A DNA stretch of 64,000 bases. Source: JAWKWH01 sp963669415 (GTDB lineage: Bacteria > Pseudomonadota > Alphaproteobacteria > Rhizobiales > Rhizobiaceae). The stretch covers positions 496,001-560,000 of the forward strand of contig CAXXPS010000002.1 in NCBI GenBank assembly GCA_963669415.2, read 5' to 3'. Shown piece by piece: positions 55,218 to 63,988 of this stretch. How positions within the stretch are numbered: position 1 is the stretch's first letter; every line of letters starts with the position of its first letter. The notes below the pieces were generated by a model. It saw only the letters and a program-made list of their open reading frames with translations. It was not told the origin of the DNA and searched no databases. Made by a program: the position numbers and the translations under genes.

Positions 55218-55243
55218 TACATAGCTATTTTGCAATTACAGCG

Positions 55244-55263
55244 GTGCACAGAAATGTGCACAG
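55244..55263. repeat. Tandem GTGCACAG pair outside the right end
   Basis: GTGCACAG occurs at 55244-55251 and 55256-55263, period 12. It resembles the GTGTACGC pairs inside the island but lies on the chromosomal side. It may be a relic of an arm site from an earlier element. Confidence 0.4.
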
Positions 55264-55290
55264 AAACCGCATATTGGCGCACCGCACCTG

Positions 55291-55340
55291 TTCGCCGCTG
55301 GTTCGAATGCGGACCGAGGAACCAAATTTTTCAACGACAT
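55291..55340 (+). repeat. Second 50-bp direct repeat, tRNA-3'-end-like, right copy
   Basis: This matches 10925-10974 with one mismatch. It lies on the chromosomal side, 73 bp beyond the right attachment repeat. Confidence 0.8.
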
Positions 55341-55342
55341 AA

Positions 55343-55460
55343 GCCCAAAGCGGAACTTCGCTGCAAAACAGCGTGACCATCGTTCGAAAACCAAGGCATG
55401 AAAGGCCGGGCTGCGGACATAGCGGTAGTTCCTGAACTGATCCACTTTTCGACGGCTGGC
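55343..55460 (+). repeat. Dispersed intergenic repeat, copy 6
   Basis: GCCCAAAGCGGAACTTCGCT, GCAAAACAGCGTGACCATCG and TTCGAAAA match copy 3 closely. GGCCGGGCTGCGGACATAGCGG follows as a degenerate 3' part. Confidence 0.6.
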
Positions 55461-55571
55461 GCAGTGAGGTTGATTTCCGTCAACGAGTTCGAGCCATCAG
55501 TCTGGTAGCGGTATCAGGTGTTTTTGCTAATTGGGGCAAGCCACCAGGAATGAAGCCAGCGGAGAATCCGA

Positions 55572-57245
55572 TTGAAACGCTTGCTCAAAATCTTAGCCGG
55601 TCTGGTCGCCGTTTTGGCTTTGACGGTTTCAGGTTTCCTGTACTGGGCCTATCAGCCAGTACCAACATTTGAGCCTTACGCCTACCAACCGCAGCGCCCT
55701 CACCACTGGCCAACCAACCATTGGCAGAGATCGACTCCTGAAGCACAGGGCATGAATTCCGAGATGCTTCTCGAAATGGTCGAACACTATCAACAGGCGG
55801 CGGCTGAGAGCCCAGAATTGTTTATCGATTCCATGACAGTTATCCGTAACGGATATATCGTTGCCGAGATCTACCCGAACCCAAACTACCTCCGCAACCA
55901 TCTGCATGTCATTCACTCTGCGACCAAGAGTATCGTTTCGATATTGATCGGCATAGCCATTGAACGGGGACTAATCGACAGTGTCGACCAGAAACTGGTC
56001 GATATCTTTGCGCAGCGCGAGATCCGCAATCTAGACGCCCACAAGCGCGCAATTTCGATCCGTGATCTGCTGACAATGGAGACGGGAATTCACAGCCGGG
56101 ATTCTTTTCTCTACGCCCATGAAGGTCTCTTGGCATTGCAACAGTCCGATGATTGGGTGCAATTCGCCCTTGATCTGCCGATGGCAGCGGCGCCCGGCGA
56201 CCGGTTCGATTATTCCAACATAAGCACATTCCTTCTGGGAGCAGTTCTGGCCGAGGTGACAGATACGAATGTGCTGTCGTTTGCGCACGAAACCCTGTTT
56301 GGTCCGCTCGGCATCGACGAAGTACACTGGGAATGGCGGGGCGAGGACCTGCCCATCGCCTGGGCCAGGATGTGGCTGAAGCCAGACGATTTGGCGAAAA
56401 TCGGCCTTCTTTATCTGCAAAAAGGGCAATGGGATGGGGAACAGATTGTCTCGGTCGACTGGGTTCGTGAAAGTCTGACGCCAGGCGCATTTCCCAAAAA
56501 CGCAGTCGACCTTCTTAACCGTGACATGACCCCCAATCGCGAACTGTCAACGCGGAACTGGGTGGCCCAACGCTTCATCCGGCCATTTTCTGACGGATAC
56601 GGTTATCAATGGTGGCTTGACCGAGACGGCAACTACACGGCCCTTGGCACCAGCGGGCAGTACCTGATCGTGTCACCTGAAAACAATCTGATCTATACGG
56701 TGACCAGCAAAAGTAGCGGCATGTCTCAATTTAAGCCGGCCGAACTTTTCTACGAGTATGTGCTGCCCGCGGTCGAAGCCGAAAAACTTCCTGAAAACCG
56801 AGAAGCAAGCGAGGCCTTGGCTAGACATGCCGATCCGCCTGCGCACGAGGAGGAAGCGGGTCCGGTTCCCGAACTGCCGGAGATTGCCGAGAGAATTTCC
56901 GGCATCACCTATGAGATGGAGAGCAATCCGTACAAGACCAACAATGTCCGACTGCTGTTTGACAAATCAAAGCCCCATGCGGAACTCAGTTATACCGCTC
57001 GTGAAAGCTGGGCGCCGAATTTTCGCGTGGGTCTGGACGGAATTCAACGCTACACGAAGACCAATGTTGGCGTATTTGCAGCTACGGGTAAATGGATGTC
57101 GCCCGACACGTTTGTCGTTGACGTTGAGATCATCGGTTACACAACTTTCGATAATTGGGAGTTCAAATTTGTCGGCGACCAACTGATCGTCACCGAAGCA
57201 AGCATTACCGGTACTTACACCTATCAGGGTGGTCCAATGAGGTAG
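55572..57245 (+). CDS. Serine hydrolase, class C beta-lactamase/PBP-like
   Basis: This 557-residue protein has an N-terminal signal anchor (about residues 4-26, LLKILAGLVAVLALTVSGFLYWA) and a beta-lactamase-fold domain (about 55-385). It shows the catalytic SxxK motif SATKS, YSN (second motif, FDYSNISTF), and a conserved region TALGTSGQYLIV in place of a KTG-like motif. A C-terminal extension of about 130 residues looks like a lipocalin-like beta barrel. It is likely a periplasmic D-amino-acid esterase, peptidase or similar serine hydrolase, not a true beta-lactamase. Translation probably starts at TTG 55572 (GGAGA upstream). It is the first chromosomal gene right of the island. Confidence 0.85.
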   Translation: MKRLLKILAGLVAVLALTVSGFLYWAYQPVPTFEPYAYQPQRPHHWPTNHWQRSTPEAQGMNSEMLLEMVEHYQQAAAESPELFIDSMTVIRNGYIVAEIYPNPNYLRNHLHVIHSATKSIVSILIGIAIERGLIDSVDQKLVDIFAQREIRNLDAHKRAISIRDLLTMETGIHSRDSFLYAHEGLLALQQSDDWVQFALDLPMAAAPGDRFDYSNISTFLLGAVLAEVTDTNVLSFAHETLFGPLGIDEVHWEWRGEDLPIAWARMWLKPDDLAKIGLLYLQKGQWDGEQIVSVDWVRESLTPGAFPKNAVDLLNRDMTPNRELSTRNWVAQRFIRPFSDGYGYQWWLDRDGNYTALGTSGQYLIVSPENNLIYTVTSKSSGMSQFKPAELFYEYVLPAVEAEKLPENREASEALARHADPPAHEEEAGPVPELPEIAERISGITYEMESNPYKTNNVRLLFDKSKPHAELSYTARESWAPNFRVGLDGIQRYTKTNVGVFAATGKWMSPDTFVVDVEIIGYTTFDNWEFKFVGDQLIVTEASITGTYTYQGGPMR

Positions 57246-57477
57246 CATGGGTTTGGTCGAGATTGCGGTAAAACATAGAATGTGTGGTCTAATGCACTGT
57301 TTCGGTCAAAGACTGATTCATTCGCTGCTCCAGCATGTCCCCATTGGGCCGGGAGCTGCCGTCCGCTGCGTGGCAACATGATTGTTGGCTGTATGTCTCG
57401 GGGTGTATCTCTGCTCAGCGGACATAGCGGCCACGGCTTTGGCTGGGTAATATGTTTGCTGCATGACACAGCTCAAT

Positions 57478-58398
57478 TTAGCGCAGATCCTGGCAGGCTG
57501 ATTTGATCAAGCGTCGAAGCCATTGGTGTGCAGGATCCTTGGTAAATCGTTCGTGCCAGATTTGCGACACACTGAATGGAGGCGTTTGTAGCTCCCTTGG
57601 CAAAGACACAAGCTCAAGCTCGCTGGTCATCACCTGTTTGGCCAATGCCTCCGGCACAGTGATTATCAGGTCCGTTGGAGCGATTACGGAACTGATCGTC
57701 ATAAAGTGGGTAATCCTGAGCGCGATCGTTCTCGTCAGCCCATGCTTTTTCAGGACCTCATCAATCCGGCCACCACCCTTTCCGGTAATGCTGAGCATAG
57801 CCTGAGGTGTCGCAGCGAAGTGTTCAAGACTGACGCCGTCTTTGAGCAGAGGATGCCCCTTGCGCATCAAGCATACCTGACAATCTTCAAACAATGCCTG
57901 GCTGGCCACGTTGTCCAGAACAGGGCCATCATCAACGACACCAAATCCGAGTGATATTTTGCCCTCGCACATTTCCGAAATTCCGGACGCTGAGAGATTT
58001 TCCATTTCGACACGAATTCCTGGCGCTATCTTGAATGCTTGTTCCAAAACCTTCGGCATGATCAATTGTGCGACGTAGTCAGGGGCCATGATACGAAACC
58101 GGTCTTGCGCCCTGGATGGATCAAATACTTCCGGCTTGAATACAACCGAAACTCCCGCCAACGCGTCTCGAACGGGGATGCGAAGCGCCTCTCCGCGTGG
58201 TGTCAAAACCATTCCCCGACCCGAACGAACGAGCAGCGGGTCTTTTATTGCATGCTGTAGACGGTTGAGCGCCCGGCTCATGGCCGGCTGAGAGAGGTTT
58301 GCGCGCTCGGCGGCTTTGGTCACACTCTCGGTTTCCAACAAGGCATTGAGAGCCTTCAGGAGATTGAGGTCGATATTGTTCACATGCGTTTCATGCAT
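57478..58398 (-). CDS. LysR-family transcriptional regulator
   Basis: This is a LysR-type regulator of about 306 residues with the N-terminal winged helix (IDLNLLKALNALLETESVTKAAERANLSQPAMSRALNRL). The effector-binding domain follows (about residues 90-300). It is divergent from the NmrA-family gene and is the likely regulator of it, in the usual LysR arrangement. The start is uncertain: ATG at 58398 is used, but ATG 58416 and GTG 58383 are in frame and none has a clear ribosome-binding site. Confidence 0.9.
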   Translation of the reverse strand: MHETHVNNIDLNLLKALNALLETESVTKAAERANLSQPAMSRALNRLQHAIKDPLLVRSGRGMVLTPRGEALRIPVRDALAGVSVVFKPEVFDPSRAQDRFRIMAPDYVAQLIMPKVLEQAFKIAPGIRVEMENLSASGISEMCEGKISLGFGVVDDGPVLDNVASQALFEDCQVCLMRKGHPLLKDGVSLEHFAATPQAMLSITGKGGGRIDEVLKKHGLTRTIALRITHFMTISSVIAPTDLIITVPEALAKQVMTSELELVSLPRELQTPPFSVSQIWHERFTKDPAHQWLRRLIKSACQDLR

Positions 58399-58420
58399 GA
58401 ATAAAATATAAAGCATGCAT
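58393..58420. promoter_or_regulatory. Paired ATGCAT palindromes in LysR/NmrA intergenic region
   Basis: ATGCAT occurs at 58393-58398 and 58415-58420, with an AT-rich 16-bp spacer. It is placed where a LysR autoregulatory site is expected, overlapping the regulator start. Confidence 0.35.
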
Positions 58421-58487
58421 TAGAGTAATTCAACAATCGCTCCTAGGTTGGGTCCATCGCAGTCACACCAACCAAGGAGAGATCATC

Positions 58488-59351
58488 ATGTTCGTTATTT
58501 CAGGTGTCACAGGAAACACAGGTTCCGTTGCCGCTCAAACCCTTATCGATCAGGGTCAACCGGTTCGGGTCATCGTGCGTACGGAAGAAAAGGGCGAGCC
58601 CTGGAAAGCAAAAGGGGCCGAGGTAGCCATCGCTGATGTTGTCGATACCGACGCCATGGCAAAAGCGCTTGAAGGAGCAAGCGGCGCCTATTTCCTGTTG
58701 CCGCCCGATCTCACGAGCGACGACTTTCTCGGCGAGAGCCGGCAACGCGGCGAAGCAATTGTCGAAGCCGCAAAGCGAGCGCGCCTGCCACATGCCGTCA
58801 TCCTTTCGTCAGTGGGCGCGCAGCATAGTGAAAGGGTGGGACCCATTTCCACCATCGCCCATCTGGAAAAGCTGTTCGTCGCGGCCTCTATCCCATTGAG
58901 CGCTGTGCGTCCCGGTTACTTTTTGGAGAACATCAAAGACCTCATGCCTGCGGTTCTTCATGAGGGTGTGTATCCCAGCATGATCCTGCCGCTGGATTTC
59001 AAGATAGATATGGTCGCAACAAGGGACATCGGATTGATGGTCGCCGATGCACTGGTCAATCCACCTACCGTCCCACACCGGGTGATTGAGCTCAAAGGTG
59101 CGGAACAGTATTCCGCTGAAGACATTGCTGCTGCGCTTTCGAGATCACTGGGCCGCCAAATCACCCCGGTTCCGGTGCCACCCGAAGCCTGGGTCGATAC
59201 ATTCAAACAAAGCGGGCTTTCTCAGCAATCAGCTGAGACCATGGCAGAGATGCACGAGAACATTAACAACGGGCGCATCGAATTTCTGGACCCGAATGCC
59301 AGAAAGGCCAGCGTCAGCCTGACGAATTTTGTCGAGAGACTGGTCGCATAA
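58488..59351 (+). CDS. NmrA-family NAD(P)-binding protein
   Basis: This 287-residue atypical short-chain-dehydrogenase-fold protein begins with the dinucleotide-binding loop VTGNTGSVAA (residues 7-16). VILSSVGAQHS occupies the position of the catalytic region. LKGAEQYSAEDIAAALSRSLGR is typical of NmrA/azoreductase-like members. Such proteins are NAD(P)H sensors or quinone/azo reductases; the specific reaction is not given. The ATG has AAGGAG upstream. It is divergent from the LysR gene. Confidence 0.87.
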   Translation: MFVISGVTGNTGSVAAQTLIDQGQPVRVIVRTEEKGEPWKAKGAEVAIADVVDTDAMAKALEGASGAYFLLPPDLTSDDFLGESRQRGEAIVEAAKRARLPHAVILSSVGAQHSERVGPISTIAHLEKLFVAASIPLSAVRPGYFLENIKDLMPAVLHEGVYPSMILPLDFKIDMVATRDIGLMVADALVNPPTVPHRVIELKGAEQYSAEDIAAALSRSLGRQITPVPVPPEAWVDTFKQSGLSQQSAETMAEMHENINNGRIEFLDPNARKASVSLTNFVERLVA

Positions 59352-59363
59352 ATTCACGGAGAA

Positions 59364-59400
59364 AGACGGGCTCGGCTTTTATCACCATGCCGGGCCGTCT
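59364..59400 (+). terminator. Weak hairpin after the NmrA gene
   Basis: AGACGG (59364-59369) pairs with CCGTCT (59395-59400), with further GC-rich pairing inside. There is only a short TCTCTC after it, so it is at best a weak rho-independent terminator. Confidence 0.4.
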
Positions 59401-59577
59401 CTCTCGACCTGTCACCAGGGTGATGCGATGTCACCGAACCAAAGAAAACCGTTTCCTGCTTTGCGCGAAGTTTGTCTTCAAAGGCGCTTTCGAAGTGTCG
59501 TGTGATTAGAGGTGAAATAGCTGCGCTTCACCCTGTAACTGGCAGTGGTTTGAAGGAAACTAAACGGAGCACCTGTT

Positions 59578-60072
59578 ATGGAATTCATTCAATTGGCAGT
59601 CCTGATTTCTGCCTTGCTTTGTTCACTGGTCGCCGGTTTTGTACTCGGCTTTGCAATCGTCGTCATGCCCGGCATCAAAACGCTGGGCGTTATTGATTTT
59701 CTCAAATCTTTCAAAGCGATGGATGGCACAATTCAGAAAAATCAACCGCTGTTTATGCTGGTCTGGCTCGGCTCAGCGCTAGCACTTGTGTCTTCTGCGT
59801 TGCTGGGTATCTGGCAACTGGAAGGGTTTGAACTCTTTGTCCTGATATTCGCCTGCGTGGTATATTTGCTTGGCGTCCAACTGCCAACGATCACCATCAA
59901 CATTCCCCTGAACAATCGACTTCAGGCTCTCGATCTCAACGCGGCAACACAGTCCGAGTTGCTTGTAATTGCAGGCTTGTTCGAGTCCCGCTGGCTGCGC
60001 TGGAATGCGATCCGGACAGTCGTTGCAACTCTGACGACCTTGATGTTGCTCGCGTTGCTCCTCAGACTTTGA
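59578..60072 (+). CDS. DUF1772-family membrane protein
   Basis: This 164-residue protein has four predicted membrane segments: about residues 5-30, 60-82, 85-105 and 140-162. The conserved elements MPG (VVMPGIKTLG), NIPLNNRLQAL and FESRWLRWNAIRT are those of DUF1772 (anthrone-oxygenase-like) proteins. The ATG has GGAG 8 bases upstream. It lies 226 bp downstream of the NmrA gene on the same strand; the pair often occurs together in LysR-controlled loci, but co-transcription here is not certain because of the hairpin between them. Confidence 0.78.
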   Translation: MEFIQLAVLISALLCSLVAGFVLGFAIVVMPGIKTLGVIDFLKSFKAMDGTIQKNQPLFMLVWLGSALALVSSALLGIWQLEGFELFVLIFACVVYLLGVQLPTITINIPLNNRLQALDLNAATQSELLVIAGLFESRWLRWNAIRTVVATLTTLMLLALLLRL

Positions 60073-60421
60073 GCGGATGTATTTCGCGCTGTGCACCCTC
60101 TACGATGATTGGAATTCCTACGCTTGTTCGGGACAAGCGAGCAACAAACATTAGTCATGGTGCGTCCGCTGTGGACTCAAGGCTGACCTTCGCTGTGAAT
60201 AATCTGGAAGGCTCCTTTGCGCCCCCAAAATCGGTCGTTCGTTAGGTCTCGATGAAATCCTGCAAGCGGACGGCGCAGTTTTGGAGTTCAACGTCGGGAA
60301 AGTGGGCAAAACCGCTGTCGATATTCTGGATCAAATATCTCGTGCGATTCGGAGTAAACCTCAAACAATTTCAGACAATCCAACCTGTGTCGGGATTAAC
60401 TTTGAACCGGGGACATTGTTA
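60073..60421. other. Intergenic region with dispersed-repeat copy
   Basis: About 350 bp with no gene; most of it is the repeat at 60161-60275. Confidence 0.55.
60161..60275 (+). repeat. Dispersed intergenic repeat, copy 7 (full length, outside island)
   Basis: The blocks GTGGACTCAAGGCTGACC, TTCGCTGTGAATAATC, CTTTGCGCCCCCAAAATCGG, TCGTTCGTTAGG and CCTGCAAGCGGACGG are in the same order as copy 4. Its presence in the chromosome shows the family is not island-specific. Confidence 0.72.
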
Positions 60422-62365
60422 TCACGGATGCCAGCCGCACTTCTCGATACCTTTCAGGATATGATCTTGTTGATGGGGGTCGCTGTACTGGCTCGGCGCA
60501 ACGGCAAATTCACCATTTACGCGACCTGAATGCCGGCGCTCACATTCCATCAACGACGCCCAGCCTTCTTCAGGGCGATCCAGGTGACCCAGCGCCGAAC
60601 CACGAACCAGATATGCCCAAGTGTTATTTGGGGCTGATTGAATTTCGCGATCAGCCCAGCATACTGCAGCAGTGTAGTTCCTGGTCTGCAGTTGGGAGCG
60701 GGCAATCAACAGCGACGGGCGATCGCCCCACCTGAGACTTTGCGTCAGCAGGCGAATACCCTGGTCCGTTTCCCCCATGAAAGATAGAAGATTTCCAAGG
60801 TCTGTTTGGACATCGAGATTACCGGGAAGCAACCGCAGCGCCTCGAGCAACGCGTCCTTGGCCAAATCAAATTTCTCGTTACGATGATAGGCCATACCGA
60901 GTTGCCAATTTACGTACCAGTCGTCGCATCCAAAGGAATGGGCTCGCTGGTTGATTTCGAGCGCTCTGGGATACGCATTTTCGCGGGTTTCACCGAACAG
61001 GGATATCCCTCTATCCAGTACACACCTGGCGAGGCCAGCTTGTGCGCGATGGTTGAATGGCTCCAGTTCAATCACACGCTCGAAAGCTGCCTGCGCTTCG
61101 GGCAATGCCTTCACCGAGCGCACGGAAAGTAAGTGCAAGCCATGCTGAAACGTTTGCCAGGCATCCAGCCTCCCGTTTTTTGCGGCAGATGTCCGTATTT
61201 GTTCTGTCAGTTCGATCGACCGCAATATGCCGGCTGCAATATCAAAGGCAAATCCGTCGGCCAACCCGAACAGGTCCGAACCACCTTTCCACGATGATCC
61301 GGTCCAAAGATGACGCCCGGACCCGACATCAATCAGGCTGACATCCAGACGCCATCGGCCGTTGAACTCGTTCAGGCTGCCTTCTATTGCATACCGGGCT
61401 CCGAGAGACGCTGCGGCTGTCCGAGTTGTTGTTGATACCGCCGAGACAGCCAAGATTGTCCGATGGTCGATAATCGTCATCGGCAGCACAGCCGCCAAAA
61501 CGGCAATCAAACTGGCTGTCATCGCATGCGAGATGCTCGCCGATTGCCGCTGTGAACATGCGATTGGAAGCACGGCGACAATTGGAGCATCTCCGAATGC
61601 GACAATTGCCGGAGACGCGTCGATTACAGCAGCCCGGTCTCCCGGCAACTTTGGGTCGCGTTGAAGTTGTCCGGATCGGGTCGGGACACCAATACCATGC
61701 TCACTAGCGAGCAACTCCCGATAGCGTTTGGCATGCCGTTTCGAGAGACCATGCCTGCCCTCGGCGGCATAAACCCTGACGAGCGTTTCGTGGGCAAACT
61801 CATGAAGGGGGTCAATCGCTAGCGCTCGGTTTGCCATGGCGACTGCGTCCGCATACCTGCCGGAAGTCTCGTATTCTGCCAACAAGCGCTCAAATACCGA
61901 CAAGGCTATGTCCAACAGACGAGCTGCTTCTCTGGCTCGCCACTCCTCGAAGGGCTGTTCGCTGAGACTGAGGCCTTGCAGGAATTCGCCAGCATATAAC
62001 TCCGCCGCGCGTTCCAGGGCGGTCAGAGAGTCGCCGCGGGCCGCTGCATCAAATTCGGCAGTATCGGTCCTGACAAATTCAGGCTTCAACTGCAAACCTT
62101 GGGCCGTGACGACCAATCCGGGAAAGTCAGGCAGCAGGCCACGAATGTGGTACAGGTTTTGACGGAGATTGTTGCGTGCTCCATCCTCGCCGGTACGGCT
62201 CCAAAGTAAGTCTGCAAGTTCTTCTCGGGTTCGATTGCGCCCTGCTGGTGTGGCGAGCACAGCCAACAGGGCCGCCCCTTTTCTACGCGAAAAAGACAGA
62301 GCCTTTTTGGACCCATCCATACGGGCCGAGAAGCCCCCAAACAGGTGCAGTTGCAGACCTACCAT
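60422..62365 (-). CDS. BTAD/SARP-type transcriptional regulator with TPRs
   Basis: This 647-residue regulator begins with an OmpR-like winged helix (LQLHLFGGFSARMDG, RKGAALLAVLA, RTREELADLLWSRTGEDGARNNLRQNLYHIR). The bacterial transcriptional activator domain follows (about 95-235, ERAAELYAGEFLQGL, ANRALAIDPLHEFAHETLVRVYAAEGR). A TolB-like/adenylate-cyclase-associated segment (about 260-380, ASLGARYAIEGSLNEF) and C-terminal TPRs complete it. No signalling kinase or cyclase catalytic domain is present. The ATG has GGAGACGAA upstream. The target genes are not evident; the divergent HELVH gene is a candidate. Confidence 0.87.
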   Translation of the reverse strand: MVGLQLHLFGGFSARMDGSKKALSFSRRKGAALLAVLATPAGRNRTREELADLLWSRTGEDGARNNLRQNLYHIRGLLPDFPGLVVTAQGLQLKPEFVRTDTAEFDAAARGDSLTALERAAELYAGEFLQGLSLSEQPFEEWRAREAARLLDIALSVFERLLAEYETSGRYADAVAMANRALAIDPLHEFAHETLVRVYAAEGRHGLSKRHAKRYRELLASEHGIGVPTRSGQLQRDPKLPGDRAAVIDASPAIVAFGDAPIVAVLPIACSQRQSASISHAMTASLIAVLAAVLPMTIIDHRTILAVSAVSTTTRTAAASLGARYAIEGSLNEFNGRWRLDVSLIDVGSGRHLWTGSSWKGGSDLFGLADGFAFDIAAGILRSIELTEQIRTSAAKNGRLDAWQTFQHGLHLLSVRSVKALPEAQAAFERVIELEPFNHRAQAGLARCVLDRGISLFGETRENAYPRALEINQRAHSFGCDDWYVNWQLGMAYHRNEKFDLAKDALLEALRLLPGNLDVQTDLGNLLSFMGETDQGIRLLTQSLRWGDRPSLLIARSQLQTRNYTAAVCWADREIQSAPNNTWAYLVRGSALGHLDRPEEGWASLMECERRHSGRVNGEFAVAPSQYSDPHQQDHILKGIEKCGWHP

Positions 62366-62535
62366 TTCGTCTCCAGGTGTGGTGCTACGTCATTGGTAAC
62401 ACATCAGTTCAGCAAATTTACCGCATGAAGTGATTTGTAACGGCGAAATAACGGTGAAAGCGCGCAAATGCGACGATGAACAAACGCCTGGTACGCGACG
62501 CTGAATGCATCGGAAACCGCGACCGGGTATGCAAA

Positions 62536-63078
62536 ATGCGAAGTTTTGTTATCATTCTGTTCAGTGCGCTGCTGGGAGCAGCGTTCCAGCTCAATATTTC
62601 GAAGGCAGCGGGGCCAGAGTTAATTGGCGGCGGCAGTTGCCAGATGATGTTGCGCCTAAACGCTTTCGTTGCAGAACGGACGTCGTACAAAACAACGCTC
62701 AATTGTCTCCGCCTGCTGCGGGCTACCAGCAGCGAACTCAGATCACTGACCGCACACAACAAGCAATCCCATACGGGAGAGCCATTGGCAATGTACGTGC
62801 CTTCTTCGGGAGAGATAATGCTGAGCCTTGAGATTGATCTCTCAAATCCACTGGGACGCAGCTATCTGGTGCACGAATTGGTTCACGCACAGCAAGTTGC
62901 AAACGGGGTACATTTATCCGCTCCGTGTCCGGGATGGCTGGAGGGCGAAGCTTACCGAATCCAATCGGAATACCTTCACCTCCAGGGTGCTGCCGATGAA
63001 GCATTTCAAATAGAGATTCTTGGTCTGCTGCAGGGGGCATGCGCAAACGCATATCATCCAGAGCTGATCCTTCGCTGA
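62536..63078 (+). CDS. Secreted HELVH-motif protein (DUF6647-like)
   Basis: This 180-residue protein has a signal peptide (MRSFVIILFSALLGAAFQLN, cleaved near residue 25). The mature part carries YLVHELVHAQQ, a HExxH-like zinc site, followed by PGWLEGEAYRIQSEYL, where the Glu-rich helix could supply the third ligand. This suits a small gluzincin-like peptidase or an inactive relative. An upstream in-frame ATG at 62476 would add 20 residues that look like leader; neither start has a good ribosome-binding site. It is divergent from the BTAD regulator gene. Confidence 0.72.
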   Translation: MRSFVIILFSALLGAAFQLNISKAAGPELIGGGSCQMMLRLNAFVAERTSYKTTLNCLRLLRATSSELRSLTAHNKQSHTGEPLAMYVPSSGEIMLSLEIDLSNPLGRSYLVHELVHAQQVANGVHLSAPCPGWLEGEAYRIQSEYLHLQGAADEAFQIEILGLLQGACANAYHPELILR

Positions 63079-63131
63079 CTTTTGCCGACGATCCGAATGG
63101 CATTGCTGATCGTGAGTTCCGGGTGTCTATC

Positions 63132-63431
63132 TCAACGGCTGCTCGCGTCGATCACCGCCTTGACCAGATCTTCTGGGACATCTTCGGGAGCCTGCATCTC
63201 ACCCAAACCTTGCCTGGCCAGTTCGATCGAGGCGCGGTAGGCCGCCAGATATTCCCGGCACTCCCGGCACAGTTTCAAGTGCATCTCGAAGATCAGTTTT
63301 TGTTTGGGTGACAGCTCATCATCCAGATAGGCCAGAATGAAGTCTTCAAACGCCTCACAGGTAATCATGTAAGGCAGCTTGAACATCACGCCATGGATGC
63401 GGCGCATGGTTTTTTTGCTCATGCCCATCAT
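63132..63431 (-). CDS. Zinc-finger anti-sigma factor
   Basis: This 99-residue protein has the anti-sigma zinc-finger pattern (Cys at MITCEAFEDF, then MHLKLCRECREYLAAY; H-x3-C-x2-C). There is no membrane segment, so it is a cytoplasmic anti-sigma factor of the ECF type. It overlaps the sigma gene by four bases (63428-63431), so the two are translationally coupled and probably held in a complex. Confidence 0.88.
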   Translation of the reverse strand: MMGMSKKTMRRIHGVMFKLPYMITCEAFEDFILAYLDDELSPKQKLIFEMHLKLCRECREYLAAYRASIELARQGLGEMQAPEDVPEDLVKAVIDASSR

Positions 63432-63988
63432 AGCTGCTCACCCCGCATGAGTGGTTCAAGCAATTTCTTCAAGGCGGCCCTTGCCCTGTGCAACCTGACC
63501 TTCACATTGGCCTCGCTCAATCCGAGAACTTCGGCCACTTCGGACGACGACAACTCTTCGATGTCACGAAGCAGCAGGACGATACGATAATTTTCCGGTA
63601 GTTGACCAATGGATTTTGAAACCACCCCGGATGTTTCCGAACGCTGAAGCAGGAATTCCGGCGTTTGAAAGTCGGCCCAATCAACCTCGATACGACAGCC
63701 ATTTTGGTCGAAGAACGGCAACAGTTCATCAATCGACTGCTCGTTGCGCCGCTTTCGCTTGCGCAGTTCCATCAGTGCTTCGTTGACAACAATCCGGTAT
63801 ATCCAGGTTTTCAGCGACGAGCGGCCCTGGAAGGATTGCAGGTTGCGAAAGACATTTGAAAAGGACATCTGAACCACGTCCTCGGCCACCTCGTTGTCGC
63901 CGAGAATTCTCCGCGCCGTACGTAACATCCACGGCGCGTTTTCACGTACGAAGCGTTCTGTCGCCTTGCGATCGCCGACATCCGGCAC
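63428..63988 (-). CDS. ECF RNA polymerase sigma factor
   Basis: This is a small sigma-70 factor of about 186 residues with region 2 (NEVAEDVVQMSFSNVFRNLQSF, RSSLKTWIYRIVVNEALMELRKRKRR) and region 4 (LPENYRIVLLLRDIEELSSSEVAEVLGLSEANVKVRLHRARAAL). Regions 1 and 3 are absent, which defines the ECF group. I take GTG 63988 as start, with GGAG at the very edge of the window 8 bases upstream; TTG 63994 is too close to that site. Upstream sequence is cut off. The following gene encodes its anti-sigma factor. Confidence 0.92.
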   Translation of the reverse strand: MPDVGDRKATERFVRENAPWMLRTARRILGDNEVAEDVVQMSFSNVFRNLQSFQGRSSLKTWIYRIVVNEALMELRKRKRRNEQSIDELLPFFDQNGCRIEVDWADFQTPEFLLQRSETSGVVSKSIGQLPENYRIVLLLRDIEELSSSEVAEVLGLSEANVKVRLHRARAALKKLLEPLMRGEQL

